A stretch of 49,265 nucleotides of DNA from Burkholderiaceae bacterium 16 (GTDB lineage: Bacteria; Pseudomonadota; Gammaproteobacteria; Burkholderiales; Burkholderiaceae). Positions 1 through 8,525 of this stretch are shown one piece after another (within the stretch, counting starts at the first letter, position 1; each line of letters starts with the position of its first letter). The stretch spans positions 1 to 49,265 of the forward strand of contig JYOD01000076.1 in assembly GCA_000955785.1 (NCBI GenBank), in the 5' to 3' direction. The notes under the pieces were generated by a model, which saw nothing but the letters and a program-made list of their open reading frames with translations, was not told the origin of the DNA and did not search any database. Made by a program: the position numbers and the translations under genes.

Positions 1-1402
1 CAAGGTGATTCAGGCTGTCGTTGAGCACGGTCTGATGGTTTGGCGCGCGGCCGAGAAGCTGGGACTGTCCCGGCGCCAGGTGGAACGCCTGGTGATCCGG
101 TATCGCGAAGACGGTCCAAGCGGTCTAGGTTCGCGTAAGCGCGGTCACGAGAGCAACCGGCAGTTGCCTCCTGGGCTCGAATCGCGCGTCCGCGGGCTGA
201 TCCGCGACACCTATGCCGACTTCGGTCCGACCTTGGCTTGCGAGAAGCTGCGCGAGCGCCATGGCATCGTGCTGGCCAAGGAGACCGTGCGCCGGATCAT
301 GATCGACGCCGGCTTCTGGGTCCCGAGGAAGCTGCGGCCACCGAAGGTCCACCAGCCAAGGAATCGGCGTGCCTGCCTGGGTGAGTTGGTGCAGATCGAT
401 GGCAGCGACCATGCCTGGTTCGAGGAGCGGGCGCCGGCCTGCACGCTGCTGGTCTACGTCGACGACGCCACCAGCCAGCTGATGCAGCTGTTGTTCGTGC
501 CGACCGAATCGACGCCGGCGTATTTCGAGGCGACGCGGGCCTATGTCGAGCGTCATGGCAAGCCGATGGCGTTCTACAGCGACAGGGCGGCATCTTCCGG
601 GTTAATCGCCAGGAATCGGCCGAAGGGCGCGGCTACACGCAGTTTGGGCGGGCCCTGTTCGAGCTGAACATCGACATCCTGTGCGCCAATTCCAGCCCGG
701 CCAAGGGCCGTGTGGAGCGGATGAATGGCACTTTGCAGGACCGCCTGGTCAAGGAACTGCGGCTGCGCGGCATCAACACCATGCCAGCCGCCAATGCCCT
801 TTGCGCCGGCCTTTATCACCGACTTCAATGCGCGCTTCGCCAAGCCGCCGCGCAGCGACTTCGATGCCCACCGGCCGCTGCGTACCGACGAGGATCTGAC
901 GCGGATCTTTACCTGGCGCGAATGGCGCAAGGTGTCGCAGAGCCTGACGCTGCAGTACGACAAGGTGATGTACCTGCTCGAGGATCGGCCCGAGCACCGG
1001 CGGCTGATCCACCGCTACATCGAGGTGGCCGAGTATCCGGACGGCCGGATCGAGCTGTGGGCCGATGGCGCTGCCCTGCCCTACACCACCTATGACCGGC
1101 TGGCCGAGATCGACCAGGGCGCGATCGTGGAGCACAAGCGGCTGGGGCACGTGCTGGCCATTGCGGCCAAGGTCCAGGCGTTGCGTGACAGCCGGCAAAC
1201 CGCGGGGCCATCGCGCACGCTGTCGGGCGAGCCCCCGCGGCCACACCAGCCTGCGCTGAACACCAAGCGCCAGCGGCTGATCAATCGGCTGGATCTGGAG
1301 CGCGCCATCGCCGGTTCCACCGCCCCACCCTGTGCTGGCCTCTCCCCTTCCGGCCAGCTTGACCGCGTTACGGGTAAACCACAAAAAGCACGACCGCACT
1401 GA
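1..1402 (+). pseudogene. ISNCY-type IS transposase, 5'-truncated by the window edge and frameshifted twice
   Basis: The reading frame is open from the first bases, so the true start lies upstream of the window. The product has an N-terminal helix-turn-helix (AAEKLGLSRRQVERL) followed by an integrase-type DDE core: first Asp in QIDGSDHAW, second in FYSD, Glu in GRVERMNGTLQDR. The frame moves from +2 to +1 near 584-590, where about one base is missing after FYSD, and returns to +2 near 797-800, where an extra C sits in AATGCCC. The tail then runs to a TGA at 1400-1402. Restoring both shifts gives a continuous transposase of ISNCY character (family call from recalled patterns). Two frameshifts mean this copy probably makes no active enzyme unless the shifts are sequencing errors. 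Confidence 0.85.
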
Positions 1403-1448
1403 CATTTCTAAATAGCCAGCCCGCCGACATTTAAAAACCGCCTAGACA
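1400..1448 (+). mobile_element. IS terminal sequence following the transposase
   Basis: Directly after the transposase stop lies a short region with the repeated motif GACATTT and ending GCCTAGACA. It aligns without gaps to 38073-38121, with 42 of 49 positions identical. That marks it as the conserved downstream end of this IS group. The outer boundary of the element is not certain, and no target duplication could be identified because the left end is outside the window. Confidence 0.6.
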
Positions 1449-1593
1449 GGCAGATGTAAAGGCCAAATCAGAATGTCCGCTTCCAGCCACATCAGGATGT
1501 CCTCTCCCGGCGCCGTTCGGCCTCCGCGTCATTCCTAACCGAAAATGACCGTAATCCTAGCCTTTAACCTAATTAAGGTCCAATATTGCGGTC

Positions 1594-1622
1594 TTGACTG
1601 GAAAGCCGATGCGGCATAAAAT
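1594..1622 (+). promoter_or_regulatory. sigma-70 promoter of hipBA
   Basis: TTGACT (1594-1599) and TAAAAT (1617-1622) are separated by exactly 17 bases. The element lies upstream of hipB, and transcription would start near 1629, inside the palindrome at 1625-1667. Confidence 0.7.
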
Positions 1623-1624
1623 GT

Positions 1625-1667
1625 TTGCAATCACAATCCATAAACCACTTTAGGACTGCGATTGCAG
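1625..1667. promoter_or_regulatory. Putative HipB operator, inverted repeat with 15-bp arms
   Basis: The left arm (1625-1639) and right arm (1653-1667) match at 12 of 15 positions as an inverted repeat, with a 13-base spacer. The core is TGCAATC and GATTGCA. It overlaps the predicted transcription start and ends six bases before the ATG of hipB. This placement fits autorepression by the HipA-HipB complex, which is known for the family; here it is an inference from position and symmetry. Confidence 0.6.
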
Positions 1668-1672
1668 ACAAT

Positions 1673-2014
1673 ATGAAACGGAATGAAGCGCCTCTCCTGC
1701 CGCCCATTCGTCTCAACGAAGCGCAAGTGCTGGGCGAGCGCATCACCCAGCTACGGCAGGGATTGAAGCTACGCCAGTCTGACGCGGCTGCGCGGGCCGG
1801 ACTTTCCCGCTCCACGGCCATTCTGATCGAAAAAGGTGATCCCGGACGCACGCTGACGCAGGTACTTCGCTATGTGCATGCCATGGCGCCGGATGTCTCC
1901 TTGCAGGCATTACTGGCCGGCGAGGTTCCCGCCCTCGTTGCCTTGCACGCACGCAAGTTGCCGCAGCGTGTGCGCAGCGTGACCAAAGCTGAACTTCGCG
2001 ATCTCGACTTTTAA
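1673..2014 (+). CDS. hipB: HipB-like antitoxin, XRE-family DNA-binding protein
   Basis: This is a 113-residue protein with one Cro/C1-type helix-turn-helix (about residues 20-70). The helix pair is visible in RQSDAAARAGLSRSTAILIEKGD. HipB proteins neutralise the HipA kinase and repress their own operon by binding operator palindromes. The frame also stays open upstream to a TTG at 1625, but that start would place the operator inside the gene, so the ATG at 1673 is preferred; the ribosome-binding site there is weak. The stop lies 11 bases before the hipA start, in the usual antitoxin-toxin order. The antitoxin role rests mainly on the neighbouring hipA. Confidence 0.8.
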   Translation: MKRNEAPLLPPIRLNEAQVLGERITQLRQGLKLRQSDAAARAGLSRSTAILIEKGDPGRTLTQVLRYVHAMAPDVSLQALLAGEVPALVALHARKLPQRVRSVTKAELRDLDF

Positions 2015-2025
2015 GGAGCCATCCC

Positions 2026-3405
2026 TTGGCAACCCGCCGCGTCCCTGACCGGGTAGCAGTTTTTGCCCATGTTCCCGACCAAGCCGAAGGCTTGCATCAC
2101 TTCGTGCCAGCCGGTCTGCTGGACCGCGAGAAGGCTGCGGCCGGCCAACAGACGGTCAGTTTTGCCTACGGCACACGCTACGTGAAACGCCCAGAGGCAT
2201 TCGAGGTGGACTCGCGGGCGCTGAGCCTGGCTAGGGCTCGCGAGAATCCTGGCACTCGGTGGTATCCGCTGCCCGACATCGGTGAATTTGGCGGCATTCG
2301 CGACGCCGCGCCTGACGCATGGGGCCGGCGTGTCATCGAGGCCCGGCTCAACGCTGCACCCAATAGCCTGGATGAATTCACCTATCTGCTGGAGGCCGGC
2401 AGCGATCGGGTCGGCGCGCTTGATGTGCGAGAACGCCTGGACGCACCACCTCGGCAGGCCGCAGGCAATATGCTGAGCCTGCCGTACCTGCTGCAAGCCG
2501 CGGCGGTCGTCGAAGAGGGAGAGCCGATCCCCGCGAATCTCCTCCCCTACCTGGGGGGCGCGCCTTCAGCTGGCGGCGCGCGCCCCAAAGCGTCCGTGCG
2601 CGATGAGAAAGGGGGACTTTGGCTCGCCAAGTTTCCCGCCAAGAACGACGCTTACAATATGGCCATTCTTGAGGCAGGTACCCTGGATCTGGCACGTGCT
2701 TCAGGTCTGACGGTACCCCCAGTGCAGGTGCTCGCCGTCGGCGACAGTCCAGTTCTGTTGATCCGCCGGTTTGATCGTTACTGGGCGCCCGCAGGCCAGC
2801 CGCTGCCAGCCATGGCGCGCGGTTATGACACCGAGCCACAAGAGGGATTCACTGAAGGACGAATTCCGCAGGTCAGCGCTCTGACGTTGATGGCCTGCCC
2901 GGAGATGGAATCGATCGCCAAGGGCTACAAGGATCTCGCGCAAACCATCCGCGATCAGGTTCATCCCGATTGCATTGCGCGCGACAACGAGGAGCTTTTC
3001 GCTCGGATGGTGCTCAATATCCTCGTGACCAATGACGACGACCACCTGAGGAATCACGCCTTCTCCTATGACTCGCTACTGCAAGGCTGGCGGCTGAGCC
3101 CCTTGTACGACGTTGTTCCGCGGCCGTCGGTATCGCAGGAGAGGCGCTTGCATTTGAGTGTCGGAACCCAGGGGAAACTTGCCACTCTGGACAATGCGAT
3201 GAGCGAATTTGCAGCCTTCGTGCCCGATCGGCCCGCAGCCCTTCGTGTCATCCGCCGGGTCTGGGGCGCCGTTCGAGGCTGGAAGATCATCTTTGAGGCG
3301 CAGGGAGCGACGCCTGCACTCATCAACATCCTCGAGCAAGCCATTCGGCCTTTGTCCGAGATTGCCACCCCGGAGCTCGAACGCGAACTGCGCCGTACCC
3401 CGTAG
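2026..3405 (+). CDS. hipA: HipA-family serine/threonine kinase toxin
   Basis: HipA toxins are kinases; the E. coli member phosphorylates glutamyl-tRNA synthetase and induces persistence. This 459-residue protein is full length. The flexible loop and phosphate-binding region is seen in GGARPKAS (183-190), the nucleotide-binding lysine in WLAKF (K202), and the catalytic loop in DDDHLRNHAF, with D338 and N343 matching the family Asp and Asn. The metal-binding Asp is in LYDVVP (D362). All key catalytic residues are present, so the kinase should be active. Translation probably starts at a TTG preceded by AAGGAG seven bases upstream; no ATG fits. It is co-transcribed with hipB. The target in this host cannot be read from sequence. 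Confidence 0.88.
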   Translation: MATRRVPDRVAVFAHVPDQAEGLHHFVPAGLLDREKAAAGQQTVSFAYGTRYVKRPEAFEVDSRALSLARARENPGTRWYPLPDIGEFGGIRDAAPDAWGRRVIEARLNAAPNSLDEFTYLLEAGSDRVGALDVRERLDAPPRQAAGNMLSLPYLLQAAAVVEEGEPIPANLLPYLGGAPSAGGARPKASVRDEKGGLWLAKFPAKNDAYNMAILEAGTLDLARASGLTVPPVQVLAVGDSPVLLIRRFDRYWAPAGQPLPAMARGYDTEPQEGFTEGRIPQVSALTLMACPEMESIAKGYKDLAQTIRDQVHPDCIARDNEELFARMVLNILVTNDDDHLRNHAFSYDSLLQGWRLSPLYDVVPRPSVSQERRLHLSVGTQGKLATLDNAMSEFAAFVPDRPAALRVIRRVWGAVRGWKIIFEAQGATPALINILEQAIRPLSEIATPELERELRRTP

Positions 3406-3408
3406 AAT

Positions 3409-3424
3409 GAGCCTTCGTAGGCTC
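3409..3424 (+). terminator. Small hairpin after hipA
   Basis: GAGCCT and AGGCTC form a perfect 6-bp stem with a TCGT loop, starting four bases after the hipA stop. It is followed only by TTGTC, so the U-tract is weak. It is a plausible but unproven terminator. Confidence 0.4.
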
Positions 3425-4405
3425 TTGTCGACTGTCCATTTTTGGTTATGTTGACAAAGCCATAGGTACTAGTTGCAGCACTTCCCAAGGCCGCGCCAAG
3501 AACGGTGGAAGTCCATCCTCCAACCGTTCTCGGCGCTTCGCTCAACCGCCTGCGCAGCGTCGACACATGGCTAGACGATTCCGGCATCACCACCGGGCGC
3601 ATCGGCAAGATCCACAATTTCGACAGCGACTTCGTGGCCTGGGCATGCTGGCAGCGCTGACGTACAGATCCAGATGTCAGGCAGAGCGTCAGTGCCGCTG
3701 CCATCGGTACGCAACTGCCACCGACACCTGGGAAGTCCGTCCACTTCGGCATGGCGGGACCACGCGTTTCGTGACCCTGCGCCGGCGTATTCCGTTTGAG
3801 ACCTGTCCAGGCCGGATTGCAATGTCCTTCCTTTGACGGCAACGTGGCACGCTCCTTTGACTTTCGAAACCCCCTATCCAATACTGGAACGGCGGTTTTC
3901 CCAACATTGTTGCTGGGGACAGGACGGCTGACGCCGTTTCCTCTCGAGGCGGCGCCACTTCATTTGTCCGCGCCATGCGAATCGATGGGGGAATTCGATC
4001 GACTGGCTGACGCTATATCAGGGGCGTTCTATTTGCGCGACAGTACCCGGTTTTCGCACTTGGCGGATCCCATGAACGCTGGATGGACCATCATCAGGAG
4101 ACAGCCATGCCGACGCACGCCCATCTCCACGCGGTGCGGCACGGCGATGGATAGGCCAGTCAGTACTGGCCATGACACGCGATCGCGGCGCGCATGCGAA
4201 ACCTGCGGCCCGATCCGGGCGACCTGCCCGCGCGCCGCCAGTGTCGCCCCAGCCGCGTTCGAGGCGGCGAAGCAGGCCAGACAGAAGGGGTCTGCGCATG
4301 CTGCCCCGGCTTGCCAGTGCGCTCAAGCTGACCCGCCGGCCCACAAGCGTACGCGGCAAGCATCTAGACGCTGACAGTGATCGTGAAGCAATGACGGAGA
4401 CAATC
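3425..4405. other. Gene-poor stretch with a possible gene scrap
   Basis: About 1 kb separates hipA from dctA and shows no convincing complete gene. An open stretch at 3466-3660 on the plus strand encodes about 64 codons, including VDTWLDDSGITTGRIGKIH and ending VAWACWQR before a TGA. It is protein-like but has no good start codon, so it looks like the 3' remnant of a gene I do not recognise. From 3660 to 4405 the open frames have the composition of non-coding GC-rich DNA. The dctA promoter should lie near 4300-4400, but no clear sigma-70 pair was found. Confidence 0.4.
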
Positions 4406-5764
4406 ATGAATAAGAACAATCACCCAAAGCCGTTCTACAGATCCCTCTACTTCCAGGTCATCACCGCGATCGTCATCGGCGTCCTCCTGGGCCACTTCTA
4501 TCCGCACACTGGCGAGGCGATGAAGCCTCTGGGCGATGGCTTTATTAAGCTGATCAAGATGATCATCGCCCCGATCATCTTCTGCACGGTCGTGGTGGGC
4601 ATCGCCGGCATGGAGGACATGAAGAAGGTCGGCAAGACCGGCGGGCTGGCGCTGCTGTACTTCGAAGTCGTGAGCAGCGTTGCGCTGGTGGTGGGCTTGT
4701 TCATCATCAATATCGTCAAGCCCGGCGCCGGCATGAATGTCGACGTAACCACCCTCGACACGAAGGGCATCGCCGCCTACACCGGGCCCGGAAAGATGCA
4801 GGGTACGGTGGATTTCCTGCTGAACGTGATCCCGAGCACCGTGGTGGATGCCTTCGCCAAGGGTGAGATTCTCCAGGTGCTGCTGTTTGCGGTGATGTTC
4901 GGCTTCGCGCTGCACAAGTTCGGCGGTCGCGGCACGCTGGTGTTCGATTTCGTCGAGAAGTTCTCGCATGTGCTGTTTACCATCGTCGGCTACATCATGA
5001 AGGTCGCTCCCATCGGCGCGTTCGGCGCCATGGCGTTCACCATTGGGAAGTACGGCGTGGGTTCGCTGCTGCAGCTTGGCCAGCTGATGGCGACGTTCTA
5101 TGCGACTTGCCTGCTGTTCATCTTTGTCGTGCTTGGTACCATCGCACGCCTGCACGGCTTCTCGATCTGGAAGTTCATCAAGTACATCAAAGAGGAACTG
5201 CTGATCGTGCTGGGCACGTCCTCCTCCGAATCCGTGCTGCCGCGGATGATGGCCAAGCTGGAGAACCTCGGCGCCCGCAAGTCTGTCGTCGGCCTGGTAA
5301 TCCCCACGGGATACTCGTTCAACCTGGATGGGACGTCCATCTACCTGACCATGGCGGCAGTATTCATCGCTCAGGCGACCAACACGGACATGACCCTGAC
5401 GCAGCAGATCACGCTGCTGGCCGTGCTGCTGCTCACTTCGAAGGGCGCCGCCGGCGTCACCGGCAGTGGCTTTATCGTGCTCGCGGCCACGCTGTCGGCG
5501 GTGGGGCATGTGCCGGTAGCCGGTTTGGCCCTGATCCTGGGCATCGACCGGTTCATGTCCGAGGCCCGCGCGCTGACCAACCTGATCGGCAATGGCGTGG
5601 CCACGGTGGTGGTCGCGAAATGGACCGGCGACCTCGATGTCGAACGGATGCATCGCAGGCTGGACAACGAATCGGACACCGAGGCCGACGAGCCCGAGGT
5701 GGTGCTCGATCAGGTCGCGGCCCACATGCCGGTTGCTGTTCCCAGCAATGATATGCCTCGCTGA
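4406..5764 (+). CDS. dctA: C4-dicarboxylate:cation symporter DctA
   Basis: DctA is an inner-membrane symporter of the DAACS (glutamate transporter) family that takes up succinate, fumarate and malate. The 452-residue product begins MNKNNHPKPFYRSLYFQV and carries the family's C-terminal substrate-binding signatures. These are the serine-rich re-entrant loop LGTSSSESVLPRMM, the TM7 motif NLDGTSIYLT, and the second re-entrant loop TSKGAAGVTGSGF. Several hydrophobic helices precede them, and the hydrophilic tail is normal for the family. The frame is open much further upstream, but the ATG at 4406 has GGAGA five bases before it and matches the family N-terminus; ATG 4391 is a weaker alternative. 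The gene stands alone. No dctBD-like regulators are adjacent; the sensor pair at 35-36 kb is of NarL type. Confidence 0.93.
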   Translation: MNKNNHPKPFYRSLYFQVITAIVIGVLLGHFYPHTGEAMKPLGDGFIKLIKMIIAPIIFCTVVVGIAGMEDMKKVGKTGGLALLYFEVVSSVALVVGLFIINIVKPGAGMNVDVTTLDTKGIAAYTGPGKMQGTVDFLLNVIPSTVVDAFAKGEILQVLLFAVMFGFALHKFGGRGTLVFDFVEKFSHVLFTIVGYIMKVAPIGAFGAMAFTIGKYGVGSLLQLGQLMATFYATCLLFIFVVLGTIARLHGFSIWKFIKYIKEELLIVLGTSSSESVLPRMMAKLENLGARKSVVGLVIPTGYSFNLDGTSIYLTMAAVFIAQATNTDMTLTQQITLLAVLLLTSKGAAGVTGSGFIVLAATLSAVGHVPVAGLALILGIDRFMSEARALTNLIGNGVATVVVAKWTGDLDVERMHRRLDNESDTEADEPEVVLDQVAAHMPVAVPSNDMPR

Positions 5765-6031
5765 CCTTCACGTTGCCGATGCACGCGCGCTCGCGCTGGT
5801 GACTTGCAGCCGCGGGCGTTGTCAGGTTGATTGATCAGTGGCGTAAGATGGCTCGATGAAGAAAACGAAATGGATCTGTCGCTGTAAGCGTTCGGTAGAA
5901 TGTAGTGGTCTTGAGCTCAGCGCCATGAGCCGGCCATGAATCCGGAAGTCGCGAGGGGCGACCGGGGTCGTCACCCCGAGCGTGGACCATGCCACACAAG
6001 CCTCGAAGTGTGCAGCATTGGCAGGGCGGCG

Positions 6032-6637
6032 CTATGGCCTCTTGCCGCTGAGTTCAGCCTGCATCGCCTTTGCCATTGTTTTCAGATGAGCCCGCGAGGA
6101 CGCGAGAATCTCGCCCGAGAGCGCGGGATCGTTGATGGCACGCGCTACCGTCAGCGAGCCGATCATGGCGTTCATCAGGTTTGCTGCGTGCTCGGATGCC
6201 CGTTCCTGCGAACCGCCGAGTTGGGCGGCGACCCAAGCGCGGCGTCGCAGGTACTGCGCCGTGAAGGCCGCTCTCACTTCGTCGCTTGCGCGGGCGATCT
6301 CAGCGCCCAGGGCGCTCATGCAGCAGCTGCTTGCCAGATGCTCCCGGTGCTTGGTGCTCAGGTACACGTCGATGAAGACATCGATCGGATCGCCACGTGT
6401 CTTGGCAATGACGCTCGCAAACCGAACCTCGTCCTCGTCGAACGCATGGGCTACCGTCTCTGCAACCATGGCCTCGCGGGAGTCAAAGTGCTTGTAGAAG
6501 CCGCCATGCGTGAGCCCGGCCTTTTGCATCAGTTCGGCAAGCCCGATTCCTTGCATGCCGCGCTGCTTGAACTCCTGCGACGCAATCTCCAGGATGCGCT
6601 CGTGACTGGCGGCCTTGTCTTCCTTCGAGTAACCCAT
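6032..6637 (-). CDS. TetR-family regulator, MGYS subgroup
   Basis: This 201-residue repressor has an N-terminal TetR helix-turn-helix (about residues 10-57: ERILEIASQEFKQRG, then GLTHGGFYKHF) and a ligand-sensing C-terminal helical domain with STKHREHLASSCCMSALG. The start is the ATG at 6637, giving MGYSKEDKA, which matches the MGHSQA..K starts of three other regulators in this window. It is the last gene of a minus-strand set: isomerase (7999-7385), SDR (7388-6687), then this gene after 49 bases. It is the best candidate to bind the double palindrome at 8068-8108 and control its own operon. The inducer is unknown. Confidence 0.85.
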   Translation of the reverse strand: MGYSKEDKAASHERILEIASQEFKQRGMQGIGLAELMQKAGLTHGGFYKHFDSREAMVAETVAHAFDEDEVRFASVIAKTRGDPIDVFIDVYLSTKHREHLASSCCMSALGAEIARASDEVRAAFTAQYLRRRAWVAAQLGGSQERASEHAANLMNAMIGSLTVARAINDPALSGEILASSRAHLKTMAKAMQAELSGKRP

Positions 6638-6686
6638 GCTGTGTATGTCCTGACTGATGTCATCCGCGACGCACTGTCGCCTGCGC

Positions 6687-7388
6687 TCACCAGTTCTCCT
6701 TGAACGGGCGAATCTCCACGTTGAACGACCACGCGCTCCTCGGCTGCTGCATGACATGCCAGATTTCCCCGGCGATGTCTGCCGGCTTGATGAAGAAATC
6801 ATCCGGCTGGTGCGGCAATTTCTCTCGCGTCCATGCCAGGTCGATGACGGCGTCGATCAGCACGTAGGCGACATGGACGCCTTTGGGGCCGAGATCTCGA
6901 GCCATCGATTCGGCCAGGATCCGTTGGGCAGCCTTGGTCGGAGCAAATCCCGCGAAGTTGCTCTTACCCCTTAGCGCGGAAGTATTCCCGGAGGCGATGA
7001 TAACGCCCCGGCCCGCTTCTATCATCGCCGGCGCCAATCGCTGCGCAAGGTGCAGGAATGCCATGACGTTAGTCTCGAAATTCCTGGCCAGGAACGCCGG
7101 ATCAATTTCCTGGAAGTTACCCCAGCCGCCACCTACCGCGTTGTGAATCAGCGCTTCGGGCGTGCCGAACTCCGCGCAGACGCGGTCCAGCGTGGCCAGC
7201 AGGCGCGGGGTGTCGGTGACGTCGACAGGGAAGGCGCGGGTGCCAGGCAGTTGCGCCTCTATCTGCTGCAGCCGTTCCGCATTCCTGGCGATCATCGCCA
7301 CTTCATACCCGCCCTCCACCAGGCGGCGGACCACGGACAGACCGGTACCGGGGCCGACACCTGTCACCAACGCACGTTTCGCACTCAT
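6687..7388 (-). CDS. SDR-family oxidoreductase with Phe in place of the catalytic Tyr
   Basis: This 233-residue classical-size SDR has a Rossmann nucleotide motif TGVGPGTG (residues 9-16), and HNAV (82-85) replaces the usual NNAG. Serine 133 occupies the catalytic Ser region (IASGNTS). The YxxxK motif reads FAPTK, so F148 replaces Tyr while K152 is kept. Such FxxxK members exist as an SDR subgroup, so this may be a natural variant with altered chemistry rather than a dead gene. The ATG overlaps the stop of the upstream isomerase gene by 4 bases (ATGA), indicating translational coupling. The two probably act on one small-molecule pathway; the substrate cannot be named. Confidence 0.85.
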   Translation of the reverse strand: MSAKRALVTGVGPGTGLSVVRRLVEGGYEVAMIARNAERLQQIEAQLPGTRAFPVDVTDTPRLLATLDRVCAEFGTPEALIHNAVGGGWGNFQEIDPAFLARNFETNVMAFLHLAQRLAPAMIEAGRGVIIASGNTSALRGKSNFAGFAPTKAAQRILAESMARDLGPKGVHVAYVLIDAVIDLAWTREKLPHQPDDFFIKPADIAGEIWHVMQQPRSAWSFNVEIRPFKENW

Positions 7389-7999
7389 GCTCTTGCTCCT
7401 TCCAGCGGCTGGGACTGCAATTGCGCCTTGACGAAATTCAGGCGGTCGTTACCGAAGAACATGTGATCGCCGACGAAGAAGAACGGCACGCCGAAGGCAC
7501 CGCGCTGGGCCACCTCATCGACGAGGCTCGCCATCGATTCCAGAATCGGCGGAGAGGAAGCGCGCTCCCAGAGGTTGTGCGCGTCGATGCCGCGGGTGTC
7601 GAGAAATGCTCTGCGCCCCTCTGCGGTCGAAAGGTCATCGGTCCCGGTCCAGACCGCCTCGTAGAGCGCCTCATGTACCCGCTGGAATACCCCGATCTCC
7701 TGTGCGACGAGGGCGGCTCGCGACATCATCGCGCCATCGAAACGGCCCTCGTTCATGGCTTGAATGAGCGCCATATTGGGCGCAAACGGGACACCGTAGT
7801 GCTCAGCCCAGCGCCGGGCGTCGGCCACGGCGTAGCGCGCCTTCGGCGGGCACGCGGGGGAGGGCTGGTTGTTGACCTTCTTCATGACGGCACCGATGTC
7901 GACCGGGCGGTAATCGATATCGGCCTCCCAGGTCCTTACCTGGGTGTCTGCCAGGTAGGAATAGGGACTGCGGTAATCAAAAACGAACTGAAGGGACAT
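7385..7999 (-). CDS. 2-hydroxychromene-2-carboxylate isomerase-like DsbA-family protein
   Basis: The 204-residue protein belongs to the thioredoxin-fold HCCA isomerase/kappa-GST group. The N-terminal FDYRSPYSYLA carries the serine that positions glutathione in NahD-type isomerases. The C-terminal FGVPFFFVGDHMFFGNDRL matches the group's GVPxF...FxGxDRL signature. NahD isomerises 2-hydroxychromene-2-carboxylate in naphthalene catabolism, but no other naphthalene genes are nearby, so the substrate here is open. The start is the ATG at 7999, with AGGAA about 11 bases upstream. It leads an operon with an SDR and a TetR regulator, transcribed from the promoter at 8071-8099. Confidence 0.85.
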   Translation of the reverse strand: MSLQFVFDYRSPYSYLADTQVRTWEADIDYRPVDIGAVMKKVNNQPSPACPPKARYAVADARRWAEHYGVPFAPNMALIQAMNEGRFDGAMMSRAALVAQEIGVFQRVHEALYEAVWTGTDDLSTAEGRRAFLDTRGIDAHNLWERASSPPILESMASLVDEVAQRGAFGVPFFFVGDHMFFGNDRLNFVKAQLQSQPLEGARA

Positions 8000-8067
8000 G
8001 ACGGGGTTCCTGATCGATCTTGCCTGTGGGATGAACTGCGTCGCGCATCCGTTCCTGAACGGGTTAT

Positions 8068-8108
8068 GGATGTTAATCATCATCCAGTGAGGATGTCAAG
8101 CAACATCC
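8068..8108 (-). promoter_or_regulatory. Promoter with two tandem palindromic operators
   Basis: On the minus strand TTGACA (8099-8094) and TTAACA (8076-8071) are 17 bases apart and point at the isomerase-SDR-TetR operon. Two related 18-bp palindromes overlap them. GGATGT-N6-ACATCC (8091-8108, perfect) covers the -35, and GGATGT-N6-TCATCC (8068-8085, one mismatch) covers the -10. Their centres are 23 bp apart. Placement over both promoter elements suggests repression, most simply by the operon's own TetR protein. Confidence 0.65.
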
Positions 8109-8332
8109 AGAGGCCGGCTCAATCCACGCGGCGCGAGATCGGAACCCAGCAAATGCACTCGGCTAAGTTACGAGGAAAGGGGGCGCGGAGCGGGATGGCA
8201 GCAAGCAGCGGGAGGACACACTGAGGTGTGCCGCGGACCACGCGCTAGCACACCGGGGGCTTGCGCCCGCATGAAATCGTGATGGAAAGGGCGCCGGTCA
8301 GAGGCGACCGGAACCGGGAAGTACTTGATGGC

Positions 8333-8467
8333 GGCGTTCTGGCCACCATCAATGTGCAGGATTCCGCCGGTCACAAAGAGTGCCGAATCCAGATACAGGA
8401 TATCGTCCACGAATTCGCTCATCTCACCCATACGTCCCAACGGATGCAGTGCCCCCAGCGCCGCATG
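8333..8467 (-). pseudogene. C-terminal scrap of an SDR gene
   Basis: A minus-strand stretch encodes HAALGALHPLGRMGEMSEF followed by VDDILYLDSALFVTGG and LHIDGGQNA. This is the typical SDR C-terminal segment ending in the VDGG motif. No Rossmann or YxxxK region precedes it in frame, and the frame runs on without the expected stop just after the GGQ motif. It is therefore the tail of a deleted gene. It lies immediately downstream of another SDR on the same strand (8526-9572). Confidence 0.6.
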
Positions 8468-8525
8468 ATTTTTCGTCTGAAGTTGTAGGTCGCCCCTCCC
8501 GAAGAACATCTCCGGGCCTTTCGAT

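Noticed and set aside
3796..4374. Open plus-strand frame between hipA and dctA
   Set aside because: Composition is Arg/Cys/Pro-rich, with no ribosome site and no recognisable motif.
4172..4405. N-terminal extension of dctA
   Set aside because: The added residues are non-family and the ATG at 4406 has a proper ribosome site and the family start.
4364..5725. Long open frame antisense to dctA (453 codons)
   Set aside because: It is His/Asp/Gln-rich without hydrophobic cores and is the mirror of a clear transporter gene in GC-rich DNA.
7385..7999. Assignment as NahD of a naphthalene pathway
   Set aside because: The fold signature fits, but no dioxygenase, dehydrogenase or aldolase genes of that pathway are near.
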